From: Dimorphilus gyrociliatus | Lineage: Eukaryota > Annelida > Polychaeta > Dinophilidae | Length of the DNA stretch: 64,000 bases | Reading direction: 5' to 3' | Assembly: GCA_904063045.1 (NCBI GenBank) | Contig: CAJFCJ010000014.1 | Coordinates: forward strand, 1,609,643 to 1,673,642 | Part shown: positions 22,627-33,714 of the stretch, in pieces | How positions within the stretch are numbered: the stretch's first letter is position 1 | Layout: every line of letters begins with the position of its first letter | The notes under the pieces: generated by a model | The model's input: the letters and a program-made list of their open reading frames with translations, nothing else | Told to the model about the DNA's origin: nothing | The model's database searches: none | Program-made: the position numbers and the translations under genes

Positions 22627-24695
22627 TCACAATTTATCCGTCAAGACTTTCTTTGCTCTTTCATAAATAACGTATGAAATAGAGACAGCTGGCAAAACTT
22701 TCATAAAATTCGGTGCAATGCCTGAGTACAAGCCTTTAAAGCCATTTTTCTTCACGATGTTTTGGGCCATCTTTACCATTCCATCTTTTGCAACTTCTGG
22801 GGGCGCTGCTTGTAATCGAGTTCTGACAAGTGCCAAGGGATATGACGCCAACTGGCCACAAGTGGAGCTAATCGTTCCGCACGCCAAAAGCACAAGCACC
22901 CCAGGATCACTAACTCCAGGGTTTGACTTGTTGTAAAATTGCTTGAGTGTTTCGTAAACAGATAAGTCGATGCCGGCATATGGAATGATGCCAAGTATGT
23001 TTGGAAGATATCCTCTATACAATGCCTGAGGTCCTTCGTGTTTTACAGTTTGCAACAGGCAGTCTAGCATTCCTTTGTATTGTCCTAGAGAACAAAAAAA
23101 AATCAATGCTTTACTTCCATCTACTTTTAAACAAACCTGTTCTAGCAACGGCGAGTCTAGTTTTAACAACTTCCATTGGATAAATGGAGGTTTGTGCTGT
23201 TGCTCCAGCAAGGGATCCAGCAGTAAATCTCTCTAAAGTTCCAATTTGATTTGGATCAGATTGTATTAAAGATTTAAGTTTTTCGTAAGCAGCAAATTTG
23301 ATAGCAGTCTCAGGTGCTATTTTAATGACGTTTGTTCCATTTCCTCGCCAGAGGGACTTTATTCCTCCTTCTTTGACCATTAGCTTTAGGCTCTTGGCAA
23401 TTGACATGTTCTTGCCATGAACTTGTAACATAATCTTTACTCTATCCAAGGGAGCTGTACAAGTTCTAGAAACAGCACCAGCCACTGCACCAGCAATTAA
23501 ATGCTTGATCCATTCTCCGGATTTCTTTTCCTTTGCAGTAAATTCAGGGGGAACTGTCAGTTGTTCACCAATATCTATCATCTATAAATATACGAATAAA
23601 AGAAGCCATATTTATATTCAAAGTATATTAGCTAAAAAAACAAACAAACTAGAGATTGTCTCCAATGTCTGACAATCGATTGAAAATCTGAATCTGGCGA
23701 AAACTCAAAAAATGTCATCCATTCTTGCCAATCAACGCTCATATTTCCATCTTTATCGATTCTGTTTTTAAGAATGGCAGCGTATACTTTCATTTCAGTT
23801 AATTAATTAGAAGTTTAATAGAAAACAATAAGAAAAGTTTAATCTATTAAATTATTAATAAAATATACAATAATTTATTACTGTTCGAGTAAAGACTCAG
23901 CCATTTGACTAGATAGATCAAGCTCCAATTTTTTAAAGGCTTGGCGCATCTCCTCCAAATCAATTCGACCTATAAATATTCATAATTCATGCAAAAGTTA
24001 GAAGTTATTAATTTTCACTCTTATTTTTTTCTTTTTGCAATATCAGATATAAACCATCAAAGGAATAGTCCTATATGAAAACTAACAGTTTTTTTTCAAT
24101 ACGAATATATTTTTCTATTGATTCTCTACTATGAAGTGAATCGTTTTATGTTTTTACATATAGTTGTAGCATTTTCATTTTTAAAGTCTGCTTTTTACTT
24201 TCATAACAAATATCATTTTGTCTAAATATTTACAAGTATTAATTTTTATTAGTTACCATAGTGACTATTCGTATAGAAACAATTGTAGCTTAATGGAAGA
24301 TGTTCTTTTTTTATCTTAAGTTAATAATAACTATTTGTTCAATACTAATACTGACCATCCTTATTTTTATCTAGTTTTTTAAACACTGATAATAAGTTTG
24401 CTTCATGTTGAACCATATATTCAACAAATTCGTCAAAATCCAAAAACGAGTCATTGTTTGTATTAATTTTACCAAATATCGACTGTAATGGAAATAAATT
24501 AACCAAAGTTAATGCAATTTTTAATTATTATTCATTAACCTGGGCGTGATGCTTAGCTTTATCTGCAGAGAGACGACGTTGTCTCAAAGCTTGAGCCAGC
24601 TCACTGCATTGAATCTTTCCATCATTGTTGACATCCAATGCATTAAAAAGTGCTCTGTAGCGTTTCTTATCAGCCTCTGTTATAGTCCTTGACAT
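22627..24695 (-). CDS. SLC25A24/25: Calcium-binding mitochondrial ATP-Mg/phosphate carrier (SCaMC)
   Basis: Minus-strand exons 24540-24695, 24356-24482, 23882-23969, 23650-23761, 23137-23581, 22627-23084 sum to 461 residues, the usual SCaMC length. The N-terminal half has four EF-hand-like loops ([36 protein letters not shown], then a shorter [12 protein letters not shown]). The C-terminal half has three mitochondrial-carrier repeats with [14 protein letters not shown] and PLALVRTR, the P-x-[DE]-x2-[KR] type signature; the third is PLALVR, as in this subfamily. In the family, calcium binding on the intermembrane-space side activates exchange of ATP-Mg for phosphate across the inner membrane. 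The gene is divergent from PQBP1. Confidence 0.95.
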
Positions 24696-25220
24696 TCTTG
24701 TATCTGTGGAGTTGTGTATAATTATAATAAATGTTTGTTTGTATTGTTGACTATTTTGTATTGCACCTAAATATAAACGGGTGTTTCAACAGTTTTCAAG
24801 TTATCAAAAGTAAAACATCCGGTTCTGGAGAGCGCCATCTATACAGTATGTTTAAGATATTGAAAGAAAGACTTTTAAAGTGCACAGAAGTTATATAATG
24901 AACTTAACTTGACCACATTTTACACATTAGTTCCATTAATCTGAATTTCTTTTAAAGTTTGAACGAATATACTTTTTTCATATTAACAGTTTAGGATATA
25001 AGCATTATATCTTGGTGTATGAATTATGAAAGAATGTAAAAACAACCAGTTAATAAAATGGTTTCATATACCTAATAAAACACATCGAGATTTGTTTTAG
25101 ATTAATCAGAGATTTAAACTATTATACTTTTCAACTATGGTTATCGAATAGTATTCCAACCCAGTTCGTCTACAGTACGATTTTTATTTTTACTGAATCT
25201 AAGCCATTATATGTCAAAAT
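24696..25220. promoter_or_regulatory. Divergent promoter region, SLC25A24/25 and PQBP1
   Basis: 525 bases separate the two start codons on opposite strands; both 5' UTRs and promoters must lie here. No clear TATA box was chosen. Confidence 0.5.
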
Positions 25221-26123
25221 ATGCCTCTTCCCGCGGCTTTAGCAGCAAAGTTACAGAAGCGAGGACTACTCGCCGCAGATGAAGCAAGAGCAGGTATAAC
25301 GATTAAAGGAAACTTTAACATTATTGTTTTATTCTTATTTTATCGCTCAGAGCACGAAGAAGAAGTCTTCGCTGAAGATTACGACGATCCCGATAATGAA
25401 GAACCATATATGTATGGCTCAAAATTTTGCTACGAGGCTGTCGACTGTCCTAATAAGTAAGGATTTTTAGTCCGTTTAAATTTTATATTGGTTATATTTT
25501 ATAGTCATATTAAAATAAACGATAATATAAAAAACACTTGGTGTTTGAACAGGAACAACGATTTCCATCAATGTTCGTCGTATTGCAAGAAACGTTACGG
25601 CTTGAAACGATTTCGACCTGAACCTATTATGGATAGGAGAAGAATAAAAATGCTTAAAAGGCACCCAATTCCGCCTGGATGGGTAGAAGTAGCTGATCCT
25701 GACACGGGAAGATACTACTATTGGAATACAGGAAATGATAAAGTTTCGTGGTTTCCACCTACGCATCCTAAATGTCGAATGTCATTTTCCAACAAGAAAG
25801 AGATTGATCCCAAAAAAGTTGAATCGGATTCTGACGAACATCCAGATTTTGAGGAATTAGAAAGAGATTTAATGAGAGAAAAAGAAAAAGAAAAAGAAAA
25901 AAAGAAAAAGGGAAGGAGTCATAGAAGAAGATCAGATTCTCCATTAGATCCAATGGATCCCGCATCATACTCGGATATACCTAAAGGAAAATGGAGTGAT
26001 GGTTTAGAAGTCGGTAGTCAAAAAACAGGAGCCGATAGTAGCGTTACAGGTACTAATTTTCAACAAAGACCTTATCCAAATCCTGGAGAAGTTTTGAAAA
26101 TGAACGACGAACATTCAGATTAG
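25221..26123 (+). CDS. PQBP1: Polyglutamine-binding protein 1
   Basis: Exons 25221-25293, 25351-25456, 25553-26123 encode 249 residues. The start MPLPAALAAKLQKRG and the acidic EEEVFAEDYDD match PQBP1. A WW domain follows (about 95-125; PPGWVEVADPDTGRYYYW, then a second Trp in VSWFPP). After it come a charged Lys/Glu/Arg stretch and the conserved C-terminus (LDPMDPASYSDIPKGKW, KTGADSS, FQQRPYPNPGEV) that in PQBP1 binds the U5 spliceosomal 15-kDa protein. The family acts in nuclear pre-mRNA splicing and transcription. Between acidic region and WW domain there is a Cys-containing stretch (CYEAVDCPNK, then HQCSSYCKKRYG) not found in the human protein. Intron 1 is 57 bases, stop-free and in frame. 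Confidence 0.93.
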
Positions 26124-28084
26124 GAAAGACAAAAGAACAAAAGAGAAAGTTGAAAATTGGAAGATTTCATTTATTTTTTACAGAGAAGATAAAAAAAATC
26201 GTCGTGTCCGTTAAATCATTGTATTATTGTCATTTTATTGTTTATCAGTTTGGTCAAATAGATTCTGTTTCTTCTTGAATTTACATCAACTGTATATATT
26301 AACATTTACATTTAATTTGAGATATTTAAACCTTTATCTTTATTTATATAAAGTATAATATAAATAAATTTAGAAGATAATTTATATAAGATATTTGTTA
26401 TTGTTTTATTAAAAGTCATTTAATTAGGTCAGTTTTTGAAATAAAAGTTTTGTTATGATTTTTTTTGTTCTTTTATTTCTTGGAAGTTTTAAAAAAATAT
26501 TTCAAATTGGAAGTTTTATATAAAAATTTTAGAATAAAGATCAAGAATAAAATTGTTCTATTTTTGTTTAATACAAATTTCAAAGACTCGTTAGCGCTTC
26601 TCAAAGGAATGTACTCACCAATACCTATAAAAGTGTGAAAATTTTCCCATTCGAGTGCGGTTGTCGTTCCGTCTGGAGGAAGAATGTTTTCTGCCTAAAC
26701 AGTGTTATAATCGGCGATTGTCCTCCTTCGTCCTCTTTCTTTTTTAGAACAAGTAAGTTTTTTTCAGTTTTTATTACGTCTTTCTAAAATATCTTTCTTA
26801 TTAATAGAGTTTGCTATTTATGGCCACCAAACTGAATTTTTCTTAAAGAATAATTGTATGAAAATTGATGATTGTGATCTTTCGGTGTTGCTCTTTAACA
26901 CCGCCATTGTTGTACATTTATTCAAAATTTATGAACGAAGACAAGCCAATTGATTTGCAGTACCGGTAGATAAGCAGAAAGACACAGAAAATTAAGAGGA
27001 AGGAGTTATTTACGTGTTCAACGTCAAATTCATTATTCATTTGACGTTTAGAAAACTGAATAGAGGACGATCTCCAAGATTATACAGAAGAATAACGGTA
27101 GAATAACGTTTTCGATATTAAACAGGGACATTATCGCTCTCCAACTTTTGAGACCTGTTTGAAACCCTAAAAATTGGCAAATTGTATATGATAGTGTCAT
27201 TATTTGTGTATTGTGTAAAAGCCAAATTTAGGACGGGTTATACTTTCCAAAAATAGGAAAAAATTGTTTTCAATTGAGTTTGGAAATTAACAAAATAATA
27301 GAAACAAACAAAAATAAAATACAGTTACTTTTTATTTTTGTTTTTCTTCTCTTTGTGTTTTTTGTTAGAAATATTTTTGTAAATTCCAAAAGTCACGTGA
27401 TTAAAACAATTTTTTTCATACTGGAAAGTAAAAATATTTGTATTGTTGTAAAGAAAGAAAGAAAAAACAAAATACTTTTCAACAGATCAGAAAACAACTT
27501 TATATTTTCCCTAAAATCTCTGATAAATTATTATGTTAAAAGGAAAAAAAAGCATAAAATATGAAAATAATGAAAAAAAACCAGTTTAAATATGTCCGGA
27601 GTTTTTAATAATAAAAATAAAGCACTAAGAAAATGTTCTTTTAATGTTCTATTCTATTTTATTTTTGATTACGTAATCTAAAGAATATATTAGGTTTAAA
27701 AGTATAAAGGTCAAAGTTGTTTGTGTTTTAGAGAAAATGGTTATATTTGGAACACTGCGGACGTGTAACAGTACTTAACTCTATTATTGAATCTAGTTAA
27801 AGGATAGACTTATATTAGCTTATACTCAATTAACTTTAACTATTATATACAGTACATATTCTAAGGTGATATAGGCTGATAAAATGTCCTAATTAAATGA
27901 ATGACGAATTGAAAATTATTATTTAAAAGTTGAAGATAGTTTTGAATTGACTCAAACCTATTAACATAGTTAATACAAAACCTTCGTTCTCTATAAAGCT
28001 CTGTACTTTAAAAGTGTTTTCTATTTGATTCTTTGTTGTTGTCTATTTCTTTGTTTTTTTTTACCCTTTGAATTTCTCTGTATC
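26124..28084. other. Intergenic region between PQBP1 and the first ITIH-C-like gene
   Basis: The first few hundred bases are the PQBP1 3' UTR, AT-rich with several AATAAA-like signals. One exon-like stretch on the minus strand (26619-26694) is listed separately. A low-complexity open stretch at 27274-27564 is not gene-like. Confidence 0.5.
26619..26694 (-). other. Possible orphan coding exon
   Basis: On the minus strand, 76 open bases reading AENILPPDGTTTALEWENFH plus TFIGI are flanked by an acceptor (GTTTAG) and a strong donor (GTGAGT). The GC content is higher than its surroundings. I could not find partner exons on either side, and PQBP1 on the other strand occupies the downstream side. 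It may be part of an undetected gene, an alternative 5' exon of the carrier gene, or a gene relic. Confidence 0.3.
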
Positions 28085-29173
28085 ATGAGAATGAAAGTAG
28101 AATTACTTTTCTTAATTAACTTGCTTACTCTATGTTTAATTTGTCATGGTGAAAAGTTGAATATCGGATTCCTCGATCTTCATCAACATAGAATTATTGA
28201 AGGACAAGTTTTTCTATCTAGATTTGGATTTTTGGATAATAAATTTCCTATTGATATTAAACAGGTTGACGTATCTTTAAACTGCATTTCTCCTGGAAGG
28301 GATGTTGAAGTTTCTCCTAGGGAATTCATCTTTAGGAAAGGAGAGGAAACTGATAGATATATCGATATTTTTATTGCAAATGATAAACACTTTGCCGAAA
28401 ATGAAACTGTTAGTTGTAATGCTTTATTAATTGGACATAGAGCTGACTCTTCAAAGGTACAATATACATCTTCGTACCTGCCCTCTATCGATATTATTAT
28501 CAACGTGGCGTACGATCACGATATATCGCAGATTGTTAAGGGAGTTGATAACGATGGAAAAGATGTATTAAAGTTGATATGCTACAATTTTCTCGGAAAG
28601 AAGTTGAAAAATATTAATTTATTGTCAGATCTACTTTTAGGCTTTTCTGTTATCGGTCAATTAAGTACGAAACACCATATGCAACAATTTATTCTCGATA
28701 GTAGATTGGGTAGATTTATAATTAATCCAGTCAATATTGTCCTACCAAATGGAGAACATATTGAATGGGAAACTTTTATGGAATTGCATTACGGCTTCAA
28801 TCCTTCAATAGTAATGATAATGGACCAAGATACAATTGATATAAATGTATTTAGTGGGAGTAGAGATTTAAAATTAACAGTTGAAAGGTTTAAGCAAGCT
28901 GATAATAGTTATTATTTGAATTTCAATATATTAAATTTATATAGCGGTTATCAAATTGATAATTTCACAAGGGGTGTTCTTGGACTTGTTGCAAAGAATA
29001 AGTATACGTTTATTGAAGGAGAAGGTGAATTATCAAAAGTTTTGGTTAATAATCGCTTAGTTCATTCATATAAGAAAAAGATATCATCGTCTGGTAAATT
29101 ATGTTATAAGCTTGATTTGAATGATATCGTTAAACTTGAAGAAAAGTTTACACTCCCTGGATTTCATATTTAG
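28085..29173 (+). CDS. Secreted protein with ITIH-C-like C-terminal domain (paralogue A, intronless)
   Basis: A single open exon of 362 residues. I chose the ATG at 28085 because it gives a clean signal peptide (MRMKVELLFLINLLTLCLIC). Residues about 22-135 form one beta-rich N-terminal domain (IGFLDL.., FGFLDN.., then an FRKGEE turn), loosely like Calx-beta repeats. From about 145 the sequence resembles the C-terminal domain of inter-alpha-trypsin inhibitor heavy chains (ICYNFLGKKL, RLGRFIINPVNIVLPNG, GVLGLVAKNKYTF, VNNRLVHSYKKK, then a late Cys). VIT and VWA domains, normal parts of ITIH proteins, are missing. Two AATAAA signals lie near 29247 and 29262. Function unknown; likely extracellular. 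Confidence 0.7.
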   Translation: MRMKVELLFLINLLTLCLICHGEKLNIGFLDLHQHRIIEGQVFLSRFGFLDNKFPIDIKQVDVSLNCISPGRDVEVSPREFIFRKGEETDRYIDIFIANDKHFAENETVSCNALLIGHRADSSKVQYTSSYLPSIDIIINVAYDHDISQIVKGVDNDGKDVLKLICYNFLGKKLKNINLLSDLLLGFSVIGQLSTKHHMQQFILDSRLGRFIINPVNIVLPNGEHIEWETFMELHYGFNPSIVMIMDQDTIDINVFSGSRDLKLTVERFKQADNSYYLNFNILNLYSGYQIDNFTRGVLGLVAKNKYTFIEGEGELSKVLVNNRLVHSYKKKISSSGKLCYKLDLNDIVKLEEKFTLPGFHI

Positions 29174-29794
29174 AATTATAACTAAAAGATGAACTGTTTT
29201 ATTATGTGTCTTCTGTTCATAAAAGGATAATTATGTCAACTTTATGAATAAACAGTTTCAAGTAATAAAGTATAAGAATAATTCACTCTTTTGTATTATA
29301 TTCAAAATAACGGCTTAATTTTTTCTGTCCATTCTATCTCTCTCTCTGCTATACAGCTAATATTATAGCTTTCTTATTTTTTGAAGTGTTTAATGAAGAT
29401 TATAAAATTATATGTAACGATCCGTTGTCCTAGATATTATAAACGATAATTGATCTAGATTTAAAAATTCCAGACAATTTATCACAAAAAACTAGGTTAA
29501 ATGAAAAGAGAGACAGAGAGCGATGTAGAAAACGGAAAAGTGGGGAGATTCTTTTAATAAAATTTGAACTTAAATAGGAGATTGTTTGAAAAATTAACTC
29601 TAAATTTTAGATATAAATAGGTCAATGCTATTAAAAAACATGAAAAAAAACTTTAAAATGCTCTTTACAGGTTGAAAATACTCACAAACATGGTAGAAGC
29701 TGCTAGATTGTACTCAATTTTTCCTATATAAAAGGTCGAAAATTTAGTTATTGTATGGTCGTGATCAGCTTAATGCCATAAATATTATAAAATA
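29174..29794. other. Spacer between the two ITIH-C-like paralogues
   Basis: Contains the 3' UTR of paralogue A and the promoter of paralogue B. No coding exon seen. Confidence 0.5.
29725..29734 (+). promoter_or_regulatory. TATA box of paralogue B
   Basis: TATATAAAAG lies 61 bases before the start codon at 29795, a normal distance for a TATA-driven gene with a short leader. Confidence 0.5.
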
Positions 29795-31231
29795 ATGCTG
29801 TACTTGACTGTGTTTGTTGCTTCTTTGGTAATGATGGCTTGTGGCCATGTACAATTGGGTTTTATTGGTCATATTGATGAAGCAATACCGGAAGGAGTAA
29901 CTAAAACCATGAAATTTGGGTTCTTGAACAATGTACGTTTTCCGGAAGATACACTTGGAATTGACGTTGCTTTGAGCTTTACCTCTCCAAAAAGTATAAT
30001 TAGTGCTAAGCCCGAAAAAATTCGTTTTTTACCTGGAGAACATAGATATTTCAACATAGATGTTTTGGCAGAGGATAATGGTATTATTCAAGATTCGATT
30101 GTTGGTTGTACATTTTCTATATTCTTTCGGTTTACAAATGGTTCCCGAGCAGTACAACCTTTCGAGCAAGAACCTATAAATTTTTCTCTTATTGATTCTT
30201 CTAAATTAGTTTCGTTTGGTTTTCTTGGTTATTCTGGTCAACCGCTTACTGTTGGACAGAAAACTGACTTTTTATTTGGGAACTATGGTTCTTTTCCAAC
30301 TGGAGTTAGTGAAGTAATGGTTAAGATTGAAGTGACATCACTTGGAAGGCATATTAAGATTACTCCCGAAACTCTCACGTTTACACGATCGTCATCATCA
30401 ACCCAGACTTTGACGATAGTCGTTGAGAAATGCTACGAAAAGGAGATTGATAAACGAGTAGCGTTTTCTTCAAGCATTCGCATTACTGACAATCAAGGCA
30501 ATACAGAGACTACACTGTCAACTCAACCTACAATATTCGCTTCGATTCATGATACGTCCCAAGATCCTTTTATCATGCAAACGGTAAGGGGAGAAGATGA
30601 AAATGGTCGCAGCTCATATGAAAATATATGCTACGAATTCAAGAGTGAAATGGGTGAACGTCTAGAATTTTTAAACGATCTTCTTCTAGGCTTTTCAGCC
30701 GTTTGCGAATTTAGAGATAGTTATCATATTGAACGCATTTTCGTCAAGACTAGATTGGGAACAATAGTTATTTCTGTTAGGAATATTATATTGACTAGTG
30801 GTATGATTTCCACGTGGGAAGATTTAATCGAGCAAAAGTTAGGCTTAGATCCATTCGTTGTTATTCAAACTTATGGTGATAGAGTGTCAATTAAAGCGAA
30901 GAGTGGCGAAAGAAAACTAGTAGTAGATATTGAGAGAATCAACGACAGCGTTGTCAAGAGCCATTTAAATTTAATCATTCAACAAACATCTAAAGGGAAT
31001 GAATTAGATAAATTCAATGGTGGTATTTTTGGCATTGCTGCAAATAACAACTACAAATTTCTACGACCCGTTCAAGGTGACGAAGGAACAATTGTCATAG
31101 TAAATGATCAAGTTGTGTCGGCAACCTTGAAGAAATATAACAAATCTGAAAGTAAATGTTTCTCTCTTTCATTGGACGATATTGTTGATATTAGAGTAGT
31201 ATCAGCATTTACGACAATTGATGGAATATGA
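29795..31231 (+). CDS. Secreted protein with ITIH-C-like C-terminal domain (paralogue B, intronless)
   Basis: A single open exon of 478 residues, with signal peptide MLYLTVFVASLVMMACG. Two related beta-rich domains follow (about 19-135 and 138-255; LGFIGHIDEA..FGFLNN and FGFLGYSGQP..FGNYG), where paralogue A has one. The ITIH-C-like part starts at DPFIMQTVRGED (ITIH proteins have DPHF here) and continues with ENICYEF, RLGTIVISVRNIILTSG, GGIFGIAANNNYKF, VNDQVV and a late Cys. The similarity to paralogue A is clear along the whole C-terminal half. The lack of introns contrasts with neighbouring genes. Confidence 0.7.
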   Translation: MLYLTVFVASLVMMACGHVQLGFIGHIDEAIPEGVTKTMKFGFLNNVRFPEDTLGIDVALSFTSPKSIISAKPEKIRFLPGEHRYFNIDVLAEDNGIIQDSIVGCTFSIFFRFTNGSRAVQPFEQEPINFSLIDSSKLVSFGFLGYSGQPLTVGQKTDFLFGNYGSFPTGVSEVMVKIEVTSLGRHIKITPETLTFTRSSSSTQTLTIVVEKCYEKEIDKRVAFSSSIRITDNQGNTETTLSTQPTIFASIHDTSQDPFIMQTVRGEDENGRSSYENICYEFKSEMGERLEFLNDLLLGFSAVCEFRDSYHIERIFVKTRLGTIVISVRNIILTSGMISTWEDLIEQKLGLDPFVVIQTYGDRVSIKAKSGERKLVVDIERINDSVVKSHLNLIIQQTSKGNELDKFNGGIFGIAANNNYKFLRPVQGDEGTIVIVNDQVVSATLKKYNKSESKCFSLSLDDIVDIRVVSAFTTIDGI

Positions 31232-31962
31232 AGAAAATTTTTTACACAAAAAAATGAAAAGAAAATGAAATTAAAAAACTGAAATCTAGACTTTGATTGA
31301 ACCAAGAATTTTTTTTGTATATTTTATTTTTTTTCGTTAAAAAATGTTTTTGCAACCGAAAAGAGTTAATGCTTGTATCTCTCTCTCTCTAAATCTTATA
31401 TTCTTTTATACAAATAAGTATTTAGCTTTTTTTTGTAATTCAATTTTAGAAAATTTAGAAAATAAATGCAAAATTAGTTCTGATTCAATTGTTTTCATTC
31501 ATTCATTCATTCATTCATTCATTCGCTCTCTCTCTTTGGTCGTAAAAGTTTTGGGCAGGGTCAAAAAAATAGATAATAAAAAAAATGATTAGAATTATTG
31601 CTGAGAATTTTAATATTTCGAAAAAATTAACCTATGCGATATAGAATTTTACAATGCTTTTAAAATTATTGAAGAGGGATATGAGGATGAAAAAAATCAT
31701 GGGATAGCATATTATTTTATGGCTCTTCGACTTGTAAAATATAAGATAAATTGTAATAAAATAATATAAAAACAATAGAAGAAGAAAAATAAAAAAGAGA
31801 GAGGAGAGAGAGAAAGACACTCGTTGAATATAATCTAATTCATTTTTTAGTTCTATCCTTATAGTTGTTTTTTTCTAATCGTGATTTGTTTATTTTAGTC
31901 TATTTTAAGTGACAGAGTGAGAAAGAGTTAATTCTCTCTCGCATTTAACAATTCCTATATAA
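31232..31962. other. Intergenic spacer with (ATTC)n microsatellite
   Basis: No coding exon seen. An ATTC run of about 30 bases lies at about 31497-31525. Confidence 0.5.
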
Positions 31963-33269
31963 ATGACTCAATGTAATTGGAATAGAAGAATTTACTTTAG
32001 TTTTTACGTAATAATTCTATTATGTTTAGTTGACAAAAAGGTCGACTGTCAATTTAATTCTTTTACTAAGAATATTGCAGTTTATACTGGAAGATCCAAT
32101 TTTGATTTTACAATCGATTCTAATACTTTTGATTATAAGGGTAGCGCATTTGGAATAAAAGATGGTGAATATCAGCTAATTGGTAATGAAAATGGTATTG
32201 TAGATAGTCAAAAATATCGTTACAAGGAAGAAGGATCTGGGAATAAAAGGAAAATTATATTTACCCAACCAACGTTTAATTATTCGGATAATTTATATTT
32301 TGATTTGCATACAAAATTTCTTGATGGATACGAAGGTGTTACCTTAGTAACTAGAGTTGCTTTAGTAATATTGTGTGAGTATCTCTTTCTGTTTGAATAT
32401 ATCATCAATCATTTAAAGATATATTTTTGCTTACTTTTATGTTTTTTAGCCGATTTTACAACAACTTGTCCTAATGATTCTAAACAGAAAGTCCTATTAA
32501 ATGAAAGCAATAATACATTTTCATTCGATGTAAGCGTTAAATTCCAGCATTATTCACCAGCTCTTACTTGCGAAGTTTATGGTGGATTGGCAAATTTGAA
32601 TAAAGAACTTGAATATACTAGACAAGATTTTGACAAACCTTTGCAAGGTTCTGTTAAATATTCAATTACTATTAGAAACTTCTTTAGGGGTGGAACCGAC
32701 GTAAAGTGTTACTTCTCCTACGACACATCTCAATATGTTGATGATAATGAAAAAGATCATATGCTTTCCATTCCACCAAACAAAACTGTCGGAATTACGT
32801 ATCAGTTTAGAACTGAAACTAATCAACCAACTTTCTTTTCCGACAATGACATTAAAAGTGTTACGAATACATTTTCCATCGATATCCACTGTAAATAGAT
32901 TGATTAATTAGTATTTATTTATATATTAATTAGTTAAATTGTAATTAGATGGACCTGAAGACGTTTCAGCTAACCTACATCCATTGAAGAGTAACTTTAC
33001 TTATTGTTTTTATAAAAGTGGCTTCGTAACATTAACAAATGTAACTTGGACGGTAAATTTTACAAGTTAAAAAGTTTATCCAAAGTTCATAAAAATCTAT
33101 TGAATCTAAGGTGAACGAAATAGAACAAAATGAAACAACTCGAGAATTAGACATTAAAGAGTTAAACGAGAGACCATTGAATATAACTTGTAAGCCATGC
33201 GTTAAATATGAAGATAACTCTGAAAAATGCGTACTTAGCGAGACGTTTACATTGGAGAAAGGTTTGTAA
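31963..33269 (+). CDS. Single-unit secreted protein of a repeated three-domain family
   Basis: Exons 31963-32374, 32450-32890, 32949-33052, 33111-33269 give 371 residues. A signal peptide (about 1-33) is followed by three domains. Domain a is Ig-V-like (NIAVYTGRSNFDF, then YRYKEEGSG). Domain b is a beta-rich part with VSVKFQHYSPALTCEV, VKCYFSYDTSQYV, a SIPPN turn and a closing Cys or Gln. Domain c/d is an Ig-like fold split by a phase-0 intron at a Trp-Thr pair (YGPEDV.. NVTWT, then VNE.. ITCKPCVKY). The protein ends EKGL at a stop where the sister gene would splice onward. Intron 1 (75 bases) has no in-frame stop. I know no named family with this arrangement; probably a secreted recognition or binding protein. 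Confidence 0.72.
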
Positions 33270-33714
33270 GGCTTACTAATTTTTTTAAATAGGTTAATGT
33301 TTCTGTAATATCTAATCCCCAAAACGAAATAGTTAGATTTTATAGCCTACATAAAAGAATTTAGCTTGATATGAGAAAATAGATATCCTCTCATAGTACT
33401 TACTGAAAACAAGCTGATATAGATATATTTTAGATTAGATGGAGGGAGAGAGATACTTAATATAAAGTTATGATATAATTTTTCTCATTCTGTTTCAGTC
33501 TCTGAAACGTTCGTTTGCATTTTCATTTTCTTTTTGTTGTTGTTTTTTTGTTTTTACTTTAAAATCCTTTTCAAACTACTTTCCATTCGTTCACAACCTT
33601 TATATATCTTCTATTCATTTTGTTGTTTTGTTCCTATTCTTTCTTTCTCTCTTCTTCTCAATTTCTCTCCATATTTCTTTATTTTTTTGTGAGAAAACAA
33701 TTGAAAAGTTCTAA
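33270..33714. other. Spacer between the two three-domain-family genes
   Basis: AT- and T-rich; no coding exon seen. Confidence 0.5.

Noticed and set aside
27274..27564. 96-codon plus-strand frame
   Set aside because: It is low-complexity Lys/Asn/Phe-rich AT sequence, starts with TTG, and shows no domain or splice context.
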